64,000 nt of DNA, taken from contig CAWAYV010000034.1 of the NCBI GenBank assembly GCA_963786295.1, forward strand, positions 175,021 through 239,020, in the 5' to 3' direction. Shown here in pieces: positions 28,334-37,039 of this stretch. Position 1 is the stretch's first letter. Every line of letters starts with the position of its first letter. The DNA comes from JACCZX01 sp963786295. Its GTDB lineage: Bacteria; Pseudomonadota; Gammaproteobacteria; Burkholderiales; Burkholderiaceae_F. A model generated the notes under the pieces. The model saw only the letters and a program-made list of their open reading frames with translations, did not search any database and was not told the origin of the DNA. The position numbers and the translations under genes are program-made.

Positions 28334-29638
28334 ATGGCTAAAGTGAAGATTGCCGCGGTGCGCGGCATGAACGATTTGTTGCCTGCGCAATCGCCTATGT
28401 GGGAGTGGTTCGAGGCGCGGGTGGCGGACTGGGTGCGGTCGTACGGTTACCAGCAGATTCGCACGCCGATTCTCGAACATACCGAACTATTCGTGCGCGG
28501 CATCGGTGAGGTGACCGACATCGTCGAACACGAAATGTATTCGTTCGAGGATCGGTCAAATCAGGAGCGGCTGACGCTACGCCCGGAATTCACCGCAGGA
28601 ACGGTACGCGCGGCGATCGAGCACAGCCTGACGTACGACGGACCGAAGCGCGTGTGGTCAATGGGTCCGCTGTTTCGCCACGAGCGTCCGCAGCGCGGCC
28701 GCTTTCGCCAGTTTCACCAGGTCAATGTCGAAGCGCTGGGCTTCGCCGGTCCGGATATCGATGCCGAGCAGATCGTGATGCTGGCGCGGTTGTGGAAAAT
28801 TCTCGGCATTGCCAGCGCCCGACTGGAACTCAACTGTCTCGGACAGGCTGACGAGCGTGCCGCCCATCGCGCCGAGCTCGTCGCATACCTGAAGCAGCAT
28901 CACGACGAGCTGGACGCCGACTCGCGGCGCCGGCTGGCCACGAATCCTTTGCGCATCCTGGACAGCAAGAATCCGGAAATGGCGACTCTGCTGGCTGGTG
29001 CTCCGCAGATCACTTCGTTTCTCGGCGACGCATCGCGCCGCCATTTCGAAGGGCTGCAGGCACTGCTCGCAGCGGCAGATGTCGGGTTCACAGTCAACCC
29101 GCGCCTGGTGCGCGGCCTGGACTACTACAACCTGACGGTGTTCGAGTGGATCACCGACGAGCTCGGTTCGCAAGGAACGTTGTGCGGCGGTGGCCGCTAT
29201 GACCCGCTGATAGAGCGGCTGGGCGGCAAACCGACACCCGCGGTCGGGTTTGCGATCGGCGTCGAAAGAGTGATCGACTGTCTGACGCAATCCGGGCAAG
29301 TCGACACTGCGGCGTACACCGACGTGTACGTCGTTCATCAGGGCGGCGCAACGGCGACGCGTGCTTTCCTGACTGCCGAGCGCTTGCGCGATGCCGGACT
29401 TGACGTCATATGCCACGCCGGTGAGGCAAGTTTGAAATCGCAGATGAAACGTGCCGATGCGAGCGGTGCCGAGTTCGCCGTCATCATCGGCGAAACAGAA
29501 CTGGCGTCCGATTCGGCTACCGTCAAGAACTTGCGTGCGCCGCTCAGTGGCACAGAAGCGGAGCAGCGTATCGTGCCGCTCCAAATATTGGGAGACACCC
29601 TGGTCATCGCGCTTAGCGCTGCTGAACAGGATCACTAA
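28334..29638 (+). CDS. hisS: Histidyl-tRNA synthetase
   Basis: A 434-residue class II synthetase with motif 1 near RGMNDLLP, motif 2 FRHERPQRGRFRQFHQ, the histidine-binding GLDYYNLTVFEW and motif 3 VGFAIGVERVI, then the anticodon-binding domain. It is followed by yfgM and bamB, the usual order. Confidence 0.96.
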   Translation: MAKVKIAAVRGMNDLLPAQSPMWEWFEARVADWVRSYGYQQIRTPILEHTELFVRGIGEVTDIVEHEMYSFEDRSNQERLTLRPEFTAGTVRAAIEHSLTYDGPKRVWSMGPLFRHERPQRGRFRQFHQVNVEALGFAGPDIDAEQIVMLARLWKILGIASARLELNCLGQADERAAHRAELVAYLKQHHDELDADSRRRLATNPLRILDSKNPEMATLLAGAPQITSFLGDASRRHFEGLQALLAAADVGFTVNPRLVRGLDYYNLTVFEWITDELGSQGTLCGGGRYDPLIERLGGKPTPAVGFAIGVERVIDCLTQSGQVDTAAYTDVYVVHQGGATATRAFLTAERLRDAGLDVICHAGEASLKSQMKRADASGAEFAVIIGETELASDSATVKNLRAPLSGTEAEQRIVPLQILGDTLVIALSAAEQDH

Positions 29639-29654
29639 AACGCGGAACAGATAA

Positions 29655-30297
29655 ATGGCGTACGACTTACAAGAGCAGGAACAGCTCGACGAGCTCAAGG
29701 CGTGGTGGAAAAAATACGGCAATTTGATTTTGACCGTCGTGACCATCGTGCTGCTCGCATTCGCGGCGCACAACGGCTGGCGCTGGTATCAGCGCAGTCA
29801 AGCCGAAGCAAGCCGCGGGCGTCTATGCCGAGCTCGAGCGCGCGATGGCCGCGCGTGAGACCGAGCGGGTCAATACGCTCAGTACAACGTTGACCGATAA
29901 ATACGGCCGCACGGCCTATGGCCCGATGGCGGCGTTGCAAGCAGCGCGCTGGTATGCGGAAAGCGGCGATACCGCTGCAGCCCGCGCGCGATTGCAGTGG
30001 GTGATCGAGCGCGCTGATCATCCGGAGATCGTCGCGATCGCGAGAGTTCGGCTAGCGGGCGTGCTTCTGGATGAAAAGCAATTCGATGAAGCACTGAAAG
30101 TGCTCGACGGTGCAAGCTCGACGATCCACGCGACGGCGATTGCGGACCGGCGTGGCGACATTCTGTTTGCGCAAAACAAGATTGATGAGGCGCGCACGGC
30201 CTATCGTGACGCGCTCGCGAAGGCTGCCGCAGAACATCCACTGCGGCAGATCATCCAGTTGAAACTGGACGCGCTGCCGCCGACCGCAGCCTCATGA
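29655..30297 (+). CDS. yfgM: YfgM-like ancillary SecYEG protein, one inserted base
   Basis: A bitopic inner-membrane protein of about 213 residues with a periplasmic TPR domain. The N-terminus MAYDLQEQEQLDELKAWW precedes one membrane span (about 23-40), then TPR-like helices ending LDALPPTAAS. The frame breaks around 29803-29817; removing one base gives AGVYAELERAMAARE and joins both halves. The product helps periplasmic chaperone transfer in E. coli. The stop overlaps the bamB start (ATGA). Confidence 0.85.
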
Positions 30298-31436
30298 GGA
30301 TCGCAGCAATGGCGGCGGCTGCCGCACTCAGTTTGCTCGCGGGATGCTCATGGCTTCCATCGTGGCTCGGCGGCCCGCCGTCGAGAGCTGTGCAGCCCAC
30401 TGAGCTCACCGACATCAAGCCGTCGCTGAATACACGCGTTGCGTGGCGCGCATCGGTCGGCGCCAGCCGCACCGAGTTGCTGCAGCCTGCGGTGGTGGAG
30501 AACGCGGTTTTTGCCGCCGCAGCCGACGGCGCCGTCGTGCGGCTCGCGCCGGAATCCGGTCAGGTGGTGTGGCGCACCGACGTGAAGACACGCATCAGTG
30601 CGGGTGTCGGCAGCGATGGATTCACGGTCGCCGTAGCCAGCACGCGCGGCGAGATCATCGCGCTGGGAGCCGATGGCAAAGAGCTGTGGCGCACGCAGGT
30701 AGGCGGTGAGATGCGATCGCCACCGCTGGTCGGCCGTGGCCTGGTGGTGGTGCGCTCGACCGATTATCGAATCACAGCGCTCGACGCCTCGAACGGCAGA
30801 CGCCGTTGGGTTTATCAGCGCGCCAACGTGCCGTTGACGTTACGCAGCTTGACCGAGATGGTGTATGCAGGCGACCTGGTGCTCGCGGGCTTCCCGAGTG
30901 GGCGCCTGGTGGCACTGACCGCCGTGAATGGTGCGGTCCGCTGGGACGTTGCCGTTTCAGAACCACGCGGCGCGACTGAAGTCGAGCGCCTGGCCGACGT
31001 CGTCGGCGCGCCGCTGGTGATCGGTAACGAAGTGTGCGCAGCGTCGTATCAGGGCCGCGTCGGCTGTTTCGAGGCCGCCTCGGGCAGCCTTCGCTGGTCC
31101 AGTGAAATTTCAGCACGCGCGGGTCCAACGGCCGACGAGCGCCGTGTTTACGTGGTCGACGCGAAGTCGAACGTCGCCGCGTTCAATCGTGCGGCCGGCT
31201 CCAACGCATGGCGGCAAGACAAGCTGATGCACCGTGACTTATCGGCGCCGCTCGCATTGCGGCGTGCGATTGTCATCGGTGATTTTGCGGGTGTCGTTCA
31301 TTTGCTGTCGCCCGAAGATGGCGCGTTCGCCGCGCGCGTGCCGCTGTCGGCAGAAATCGTCGCGACGCCCCGCGCGTTGGGCGGCGGCGCCGTTGTGCAA
31401 GCGCGCGACGGCACGGTTGCATCTAATCGTCATTGA
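30294..31436 (+). CDS. bamB: Outer membrane assembly factor BamB
   Basis: A 380-residue outer-membrane lipoprotein with lipobox LLAGC (Cys18) and an eight-bladed PQQ-like propeller, shown by repeating blocks such as GEIIALGADGKELWRTQVGG, GRLVALTAVNGAVRWDV and YVVDAKSNVAAFNR. It scaffolds the BAM complex that inserts outer-membrane proteins. It lies between yfgM and der as expected. Confidence 0.94.
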   Translation: MRIAAMAAAAALSLLAGCSWLPSWLGGPPSRAVQPTELTDIKPSLNTRVAWRASVGASRTELLQPAVVENAVFAAAADGAVVRLAPESGQVVWRTDVKTRISAGVGSDGFTVAVASTRGEIIALGADGKELWRTQVGGEMRSPPLVGRGLVVVRSTDYRITALDASNGRRRWVYQRANVPLTLRSLTEMVYAGDLVLAGFPSGRLVALTAVNGAVRWDVAVSEPRGATEVERLADVVGAPLVIGNEVCAASYQGRVGCFEAASGSLRWSSEISARAGPTADERRVYVVDAKSNVAAFNRAAGSNAWRQDKLMHRDLSAPLALRRAIVIGDFAGVVHLLSPEDGAFAARVPLSAEIVATPRALGGGAVVQARDGTVASNRH

Positions 31437-31442
31437 GTAAGA

Positions 31443-31461
31443 GCCGGCGCGCTGCGCCGGC
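31443..31461 (+). terminator. Perfect hairpin between bamB and der
   Basis: GCCGGCGC and GCGCCGGC form an eight-pair stem around GCT in the 39-base bamB-der gap. No T run follows, so it is more likely an mRNA-stability or processing element than a full terminator. Confidence 0.5.
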
Positions 31462-31475
31462 AACTGCTCTGCTTG

Positions 31476-32810
31476 ATGAAACCCGTCGTCGCAATCGTGG
31501 GGCGTCCCAATGTCGGCAAGTCGACGTTGTTCAATCGTCTGACGCGCTCGCGCGCGGCATTGGTCGCCGATTTCCCCGGGCTGACACGTGACCGCCACTA
31601 TGGCGAAGGCCGTATCGGGCCGCGTGAATACATCGTGATCGACACCGGCGGCTTCGAGCCCGTCAACGCAGAGGGCATCGTGCGGGAGATGGCCGCGCAG
31701 ACCGAGCAGGCAATCGCCGAGTGTGACGTTGTAATTTTTGTTCTCGACGCGCGTGAGGGTCTCACCGGCCAGGATGCTCGCATTGCCAAGCGCCTGCGCG
31801 TTGCCGGCCGGCCGGTCATTTTGGCGGTCAATAAGGCGGAGGGTCTCACCGAACAGTCGGCTGCCGAGTTCCACGAGCTTGGACTGGGCGAGCCGTGGTT
31901 GATTTCCGCCGCGCACGGCGACGGCGTGCAAGAGCTGATGCACACCGCTCTCGCCGGACTTGCCGAGGCGCCGGAAGATGATTCGGAATCCGAAGCGCAG
32001 AGTGCGGACAAGCGCATCAGGGTCGCCGTCGTCGGCCGGCCGAACGTCGGCAAATCGACATTGATCAACGCACTTCTCGGTGAACAAAGGTTGATTGCGT
32101 TCGATCAGCCGGGCACGACGCGCGATTCAATCGAGATCGACTTTGACTACGACGGTCAGAAGTTCACGCTGATCGATACGGCCGGCCTTCGCCGCCGCGG
32201 CAAGGTGTTCGAGACGATTGAAAAATTTTCGGTGGTGAAGACACTGCAATCGATAGCCGACAGCAACGTCGTCATTCTGCTGCTCGATGCAGCATCCGAA
32301 ATCGCCGATCAGGACGCGCACATCGCCGGCTTCGTGCTCGAAAGCGGCCGCGCGATGGTGGTTGCGGTCAACAAGTGGGATGGGCTCGACTCCTATCAGC
32401 GCGAGCGAATCACGCGCGAAATCGAGCGCAAGCTGCACTTTCTGCGTTGGGCGCGCTTTCATCAGGTCTCGGCGCGCAAGCGAACCGGGCTGAAGCCGAT
32501 GATGCGGTCGGTGACCGAGGCGTATCGCGCCGCATTCGTACGGCTGCCCACTCCCAAACTTACACGCGCACTGATGGCCGCCGTCGCGCGGCAGCAGCCC
32601 GCACGCGCCGGACATTCGCGCCCGAAGCCGCGCTATGCGCACCAGGGTGGTCACAATCCGCCGATCATCGTGGTGCACGGCAATTCGCTGAGCCAGGTGG
32701 CCGACTCCTACCGGCGCTACCTCGAGGGCCAGTTTCGAGAGCAGTTCGATCTGACCGGAACGCCGCTGCGGGTAGAGTTTCGAACTAGCAAGAACCCGTA
32801 TGTCGAATAG
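31476..32810 (+). CDS. der: Ribosome assembly GTPase Der (EngA)
   Basis: A 444-residue protein with two tandem GTPase domains, each with a P-loop GRPNVGKST (about residues 8 and 187) and DxxG motifs (DTGGFE, DTAGLRRRG), plus a C-terminal KH-like domain. It is essential for 50S assembly. ATG 31476 is preferred over an adjacent in-frame TTG at 31473. Confidence 0.96.
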   Translation: MKPVVAIVGRPNVGKSTLFNRLTRSRAALVADFPGLTRDRHYGEGRIGPREYIVIDTGGFEPVNAEGIVREMAAQTEQAIAECDVVIFVLDAREGLTGQDARIAKRLRVAGRPVILAVNKAEGLTEQSAAEFHELGLGEPWLISAAHGDGVQELMHTALAGLAEAPEDDSESEAQSADKRIRVAVVGRPNVGKSTLINALLGEQRLIAFDQPGTTRDSIEIDFDYDGQKFTLIDTAGLRRRGKVFETIEKFSVVKTLQSIADSNVVILLLDAASEIADQDAHIAGFVLESGRAMVVAVNKWDGLDSYQRERITREIERKLHFLRWARFHQVSARKRTGLKPMMRSVTEAYRAAFVRLPTPKLTRALMAAVARQQPARAGHSRPKPRYAHQGGHNPPIIVVHGNSLSQVADSYRRYLEGQFREQFDLTGTPLRVEFRTSKNPYVE

Positions 32811-32940
32811 CGCGTGAGCGTGCGTAGCGGCTAGGCTCGCTCGCCAAGGCGCGGCTTTTGCTTTACATTGATTTCGGCTGGTGAGTCTCCAAGTACGTGG
32901 CGTGCCAGCCGGTAATTCGCGAACCTTCGCTTCACATTTT

Positions 32941-32962
32941 CGGTTCATTCTTGTTTGAACCG
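32941..32962 (+). promoter_or_regulatory. Hairpin in the hfq leader
   Basis: CGGTTCA and TGAACCG form a seven-pair stem around an eight-base loop, 35 bases before the hfq start. The 187-base gap after der (32811-32997) otherwise shows A+T-rich patches such as TTTACATTGATTT that could hold a promoter, but no unambiguous -35/-10 pair. A leader hairpin would fit hfq autoregulation. Confidence 0.35.
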
Positions 32963-32997
32963 CATACGAACAAGCGTGTCAAAACGCTGGAGAAAAA

Positions 32998-33231
32998 ATG
33001 ACTGCCAAAGGGCAACTCCTACAAGACCCCTTCCTAAACGCGCTGCGCAAAGAGCACATTCCCGTATCGATTTATCTGGTAAACGGTATCAAGCTGCAGG
33101 GCCAGGTCGAATCGTTTGATCAATACGTGGTGCTGTTGCGCAATACCGTGACGCAAATGGTTTACAAGCACGCCATTTCCACTGTGGTGCCCGCGCGGCC
33201 GGTTAACCTCGCTGCGGAGCCCGAAGCCTGA
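32998..33231 (+). CDS. hfq: RNA chaperone Hfq
   Basis: A 77-residue Sm-like protein that pairs small RNAs with mRNAs. It starts KGQLLQDPFLNALRKEHIPVS and has the Sm2 motif YKHAISTVVPA. GGAG lies six bases before the ATG. The stop codon is embedded in CTGA, where the next gene, hflX, appears to begin. Confidence 0.97.
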   Translation: MTAKGQLLQDPFLNALRKEHIPVSIYLVNGIKLQGQVESFDQYVVLLRNTVTQMVYKHAISTVVPARPVNLAAEPEA

Positions 33232-34430
33232 GCGTCTTCCAGGTCGACTCCGAACGCGCGCAGCGTTCAACGCGTGCGCTGCTTGTCAGCGTCGCCATCG
33301 GGCGGCGCGACGATCCCGACGCGATCGAGGAGTTAAAGCAGCTTGTCGTTTCGGCCGATATTGAGCCGGCGGCGTTGCTCAGCGTTCGGCGCGATCGTCC
33401 TGACCCCGCCTATTTCATAGGCGCCGGCAAGGTTGAAGAGCTCAAGAGTGAGGCTGCTGCCGCGGACGCGGGCCTCGTCATCTTTGATGTTGCGTTATCG
33501 CCGGCGCAACAGCGCAATCTGGAACAAACGCTCGGCATCTGGGTGCTCGATCGCACCGCGCTGATTCTGTATATCTTCTCGCAACGCGCGCAAAGCCGCG
33601 AAGGCAAACTGCAAGTCGAGCTGGCGCAGCTGCAACACCTTGCTACGCGGCTGGTGCGTGGCTGGTCGCACTTGGAGCGGCAGCGCGGCGGGCTCGGAAA
33701 GACCGGTGGCCCGGGCGAGAAACAGATCGAGATCGACCGCCGCTTGATCGGAGTCAGAGTCCGAAGGCTGCGTGAGCGGCTCAAGCAGTCGGAAAAGCAG
33801 CGACGCACGCGCCGCCGCGCGCGATCGCGCAATGACGTCGTCTCGATTTCGCTGGTGGGCTACACCAACGCAGGAAAGTCGACGCTGTTTAATGCGCTGA
33901 CACAAGCGAGTGTGTATGCAGCGGACCAGTTGTTTGCGACCCTTGATACGACCGCTCGAAAGTGTCATCTCCGCGCCAACGGCCTCAACGGTAAGTCGGA
34001 GGCGGTGATTTCGGACACCGTAGGGTTTATCCGCGGTTTGCCGCACCAGTTGATCGAGGCATTCAAATCGACGTTGAACGAAACCGCCGAGGCCGATCTG
34101 CTCTTACATGTGGTCGATGCGGCGTCGCCGGCGCGTGCAGAGCAGATGGCCGAGGTCGAGCGCGTGCTGCACGAGATCGGCGCCGACAACGTTCCCACGA
34201 TCCTCGTCTACAACAAGATCGACGTGATCGGTCGCGCACCGTCGGTCGAGCGTGACTCGCGTGATAACATCGTCGCCGTTTCGGTCAGCGCGCAATCGGG
34301 GTTGGGATTGGAATTGTTGCGCGATTCGATAGTCGAATTCATTGCGCGTTCGGCGGGCGGAGATAACTCGCCCGCCAATGCAAAACAAGACGAAAACATC
34401 CCTTCTTGGCCCAGCGCAGCGGCGGCGTAG
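33228..34430 (+). CDS. hflX: Ribosome-splitting GTPase HflX, unusual start
   Basis: A GTPase of about 400 residues: N-terminal HflX domain with PAYFIGAGKVEEL and DVALSPAQQRNLE, the GGLGKTGGPGEKQIEIDRR signature, and the G domain with GYTNAGKSTLFNAL and DTVGFIRGLP. The conserved N-terminus (from about RALLVSVAIGRRD) has no in-frame ATG, GTG or TTG before 33375. The only candidate is CTG at 33228, which overlaps the hfq stop as CTGA. Starting at TTG 33375 would delete half the N-terminal domain. Either a rare CTG start is used or one base is misread. Confidence 0.88.
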   Translation: MSVFQVDSERAQRSTRALLVSVAIGRRDDPDAIEELKQLVVSADIEPAALLSVRRDRPDPAYFIGAGKVEELKSEAAAADAGLVIFDVALSPAQQRNLEQTLGIWVLDRTALILYIFSQRAQSREGKLQVELAQLQHLATRLVRGWSHLERQRGGLGKTGGPGEKQIEIDRRLIGVRVRRLRERLKQSEKQRRTRRRARSRNDVVSISLVGYTNAGKSTLFNALTQASVYAADQLFATLDTTARKCHLRANGLNGKSEAVISDTVGFIRGLPHQLIEAFKSTLNETAEADLLLHVVDAASPARAEQMAEVERVLHEIGADNVPTILVYNKIDVIGRAPSVERDSRDNIVAVSVSAQSGLGLELLRDSIVEFIARSAGGDNSPANAKQDENIPSWPSAAAA

Positions 34431-34474
34431 TCGAAACTTGCGCAGGTCGATATGACACTGATTACCAACAGCCT

Positions 34475-34562
34475 GGTGAAAAACGTTGCGAGCAACCCAG
34501 GTGTCGAGGCGCGCAGAGCTGGTGCGTCGAGCAGCAAGATCGGGGCGCGCAGTAGTTTTGCA
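34475..34562 (+). repeat. Dispersed intergenic element, copy B (upstream of hflK)
   Basis: About 88 bases in the hflX-hflK gap related to copy A at 26926-27032: head GGTGAAAAACGTTGCGAGC, TGTCGAGG block, and tail GCAAGATCGGGGCGCGCAG plus TAGTTTTGCA. The variable centre can fold with GCTG and CAGC arms. The ORF that extends hflK upstream through it is not conserved, so the element is probably untranslated. Confidence 0.75.
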
Positions 34563-34577
34563 GCGGGCTGGCTCTCT

Positions 34578-35855
34578 ATGTCGCTTAACGATCCCAAGTG
34601 GGGTCGAGGTGGCTCCAATGGCTCGAACGATGACGGCAAAGAGGAGCCGCGTCGTGAGCCGGAATTGCGGCCAGAGCGGCCGCAACGTCCGGGAAGCGAC
34701 GGCCCGCCTGATCTGGACGAGCTATGGCGCGACTTCAATCGCCGGCTTTCGAATCTCTTTGGCCGGCGTGGGTCTCGCCGTGGCGGCACCGGGGGCAATG
34801 GCGGCCGTTTCGGCGGTTTTACGCCGGACGGCAAGGGGGCGGGCTTTGGGCTGGCGGCGGTCCTCGCGGTCATTGCGCTGATCTGGCTGGGCAGCGGCTT
34901 CTACATCGTTCCTGAAGGGCAAGTCGGCGTCGTGACGACATTCGGCAGAGCGTCCGATAAAACGACGCCGCCGGGATTCCGCTGGCGTTTGCCGTGGCCG
35001 ATACAGAACAACGAGTTGGTCGACATCTCGTCGCTGCGCCGGGTCGAGGTCGGCACGCGCGGCCGCCCCGAACGGTTGAAGGAAGCACTGATGCTGTCGG
35101 ACGACGAGAACATCGTCGACATCCAGTTTGAAGTGCAGTACCGAATCAAAGACACCGGCGCGCGCGATTACCTGTTTAACAGCCGCAATCCGACCGCGGC
35201 GGTGATTCAGTCGGCGGAATCGGCGATGCGCGAAGTCGTCGGCCGCAAGACGATGGACTCGGTGCTCTACGAATCGCGCCAGGAGATCGCCGTCGAGGTG
35301 CGCAGGATGATGCAGGAGATGCTCGATCGCTATGGCACCGGCATCCTGGTGCAGGCAGTCGCGATCCAGAACGCGCAACCGCCCGAGCAGGTGCAGGCGG
35401 CGTTCGACGATGCCGTCAAGGCGGGCCAGGACCGGGAGCGCGAAATCAATCTGGGCCAGGCGTACGCCAACGACGTCATTCCGAAAGCACGCGGCCTGGC
35501 GGCGCGGTTGTTGCAGGAAGCCGACGGTTATCGCTCACGCGTCATTGAAACTGCGCAGGGCGACGCGTCGCGTTTCCAGCAGGTGCTGGTTGAATACAAC
35601 AAGGCGCCGGAAGTGACGCGCGATCGGTTGTACATCGACACGATGCAGCAAGTGTTCTCGAACACGAGCAAGGTCATGGTCGATGTGCGCAACAGCAGTC
35701 CGTTGTTGTATCTGCCGTTTGACAAGCTGATGCAGCAGGCGCTGCAGGACTCCGGGGTCGCGCGCCCGGCGCCGACCGTGGTGCCCGAACCGGCGCCGGT
35801 ACCCGAGACGCGGGGTCGCGAGAATCTGCGCACGCGCGATCGTGACGCGCGTTAA
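34578..35855 (+). CDS. hflK: FtsH protease modulator HflK
   Basis: A 425-residue SPFH/band-7 membrane protein. A Gly/Pro/Arg-rich cytoplasmic N-terminus (MSLNDPKWGRGG onward) precedes one membrane span (about 95-113), the band-7 domain (GFYIVPEGQVGVVTTFGRA) and a Pro-rich tail. With HflC it forms a large cage around FtsH. ATG 34578 fits the family start; a frame open to 34452 crosses repeat B. Confidence 0.95.
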   Translation: MSLNDPKWGRGGSNGSNDDGKEEPRREPELRPERPQRPGSDGPPDLDELWRDFNRRLSNLFGRRGSRRGGTGGNGGRFGGFTPDGKGAGFGLAAVLAVIALIWLGSGFYIVPEGQVGVVTTFGRASDKTTPPGFRWRLPWPIQNNELVDISSLRRVEVGTRGRPERLKEALMLSDDENIVDIQFEVQYRIKDTGARDYLFNSRNPTAAVIQSAESAMREVVGRKTMDSVLYESRQEIAVEVRRMMQEMLDRYGTGILVQAVAIQNAQPPEQVQAAFDDAVKAGQDREREINLGQAYANDVIPKARGLAARLLQEADGYRSRVIETAQGDASRFQQVLVEYNKAPEVTRDRLYIDTMQQVFSNTSKVMVDVRNSSPLLYLPFDKLMQQALQDSGVARPAPTVVPEPAPVPETRGRENLRTRDRDAR

Positions 35856-35872
35856 GAGGTATAGAGAAGCCG

Positions 35873-36776
35873 ATGAACAGAATCGTTGCAGTCGTGATCG
35901 CGCTGGTGCTGGTAGCGGTCGCCGTGCGGGCCAGCACGTTTATCGTCGATCAGCGCCAGTTCGCGATCGTGTTCCAGCTGGGCGAGATCGTACGTGTCGT
36001 CACCCAGCCCGGGATCTATTTCAAGCTGCCGTTGTTGCAGAACGTCGAGTATCAGGACAGCCGCATCCTGACGATCGACACGCCGCAGGCCGATCGCGTG
36101 CAAACGTCGGAGAAGAAAAACCTGTTGATCGACTCGTTCGTGCGCTGGAGGATCAGCGAGCCGCGCGCGTTTCGCGTTAGCTTTCCGGGCGGCGAGCGCT
36201 CGGCCGAAGAGCGCATTTCGACGCTGGTGCGCGACGCACTGAACCAGGCAGTCAACAAGCGCACGGTCAACGAGATCACGTCGCGTCAGCGCGATAAGGC
36301 GATGGAAGAGATTCGCATCGCCGTGCAGGAAAGCGTTAAGGGTTTGGGTGTCGAGATCGTCGACGTCCGTCTGAAGCGGATCGATTTCGTGCCGGAGATC
36401 AGCGACTCGGTTTTCGGGCGCATGCAGGCCGAGCGCAAGCGCGTGGCCAACGAGCAGCGCTCGATCGGATCCGCAGAAGGCGAGAAAATTCGCGCTGATG
36501 CCGATCGGCAGCGCGAGGTGCTGCTGGCCGAGGCGTACAGCGCTGCGCAGAAGGTCAAGGGCGAAGGCGACGCAAAAGCTTCGGCGACCTACGCGCAGGC
36601 GTTCGGGCAGAACCCCGCTTTCGCCGAGTTCTATCGCACGCTCGAGGCGTATCGAACGACTTTCAAGAACCGCAACGATCTGATGGTCATCGATCCGTCG
36701 TCTGAATTTTTCAAGTACCTGAAGAGGTTCCAAGCCGGGCACCTCGGGCTCGAGTGCGAAGGGCACGGGTCGATAA
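35873..36776 (+). CDS. hflC: FtsH protease modulator HflC, probable inserted base at the end
   Basis: An SPFH protein of about 300 residues: N-terminal membrane span, band-7 domain (STFIVDQRQFAIVFQLGEIV) and LMVIDPSSEFFKYLK near the end. The uninterrupted frame runs to 36817, into the next gene, with an unlike-family tail. Removing one base at 36723-36727 gives YLKGSKPGTSGSSAKGTGR and a stop at 36776, ten bases before the DUF2065 gene. That fits the family's short Gly/Ser/Lys tail, so I use the corrected end. Confidence 0.9.
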
Positions 36777-36786
36777 CCGCTGCTGA

Positions 36787-36969
36787 ATGTCGGTTTTTGG
36801 CCTGGCGGTCGCGCTGATGCTGGTATTCGAAGGACTGATGCCATTGGTGGCGCCAAACGCGTGGCGTCAGATGTTCGCCCGCTTGAGCGAATTGAGCGAC
36901 GGCCAGATTCGCTTCTTCGGTTTGATCGCAGTGGCCGGCGGCGCGCTATTGTTCTGGCTGCAGAGTTAG
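36787..36969 (+). CDS. DUF2065 small membrane protein
   Basis: A 60-residue protein with two hydrophobic helices (about 4-22 and 41-58) and PNAWRQMF between them, matching the DUF2065 (YjeT-like) family that lies next to hflC in proteobacteria. Function unknown; probably inner membrane. Confidence 0.88.
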   Translation: MSVFGLAVALMLVFEGLMPLVAPNAWRQMFARLSELSDGQIRFFGLIAVAGGALLFWLQS

Positions 36970-37039
36970 CCATCAGGCCCTAAATTCCTGAGTTGATTAT
37001 TCATTAGCGAGACGCCCATCCGGGTCGTCTTGCATCGCC

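Noticed and set aside
36777..36817. hflC continuing to 36817
   Set aside because: That tail overlaps the DUF2065 start and lacks family resemblance; the one-base correction ends hflC at 36776.
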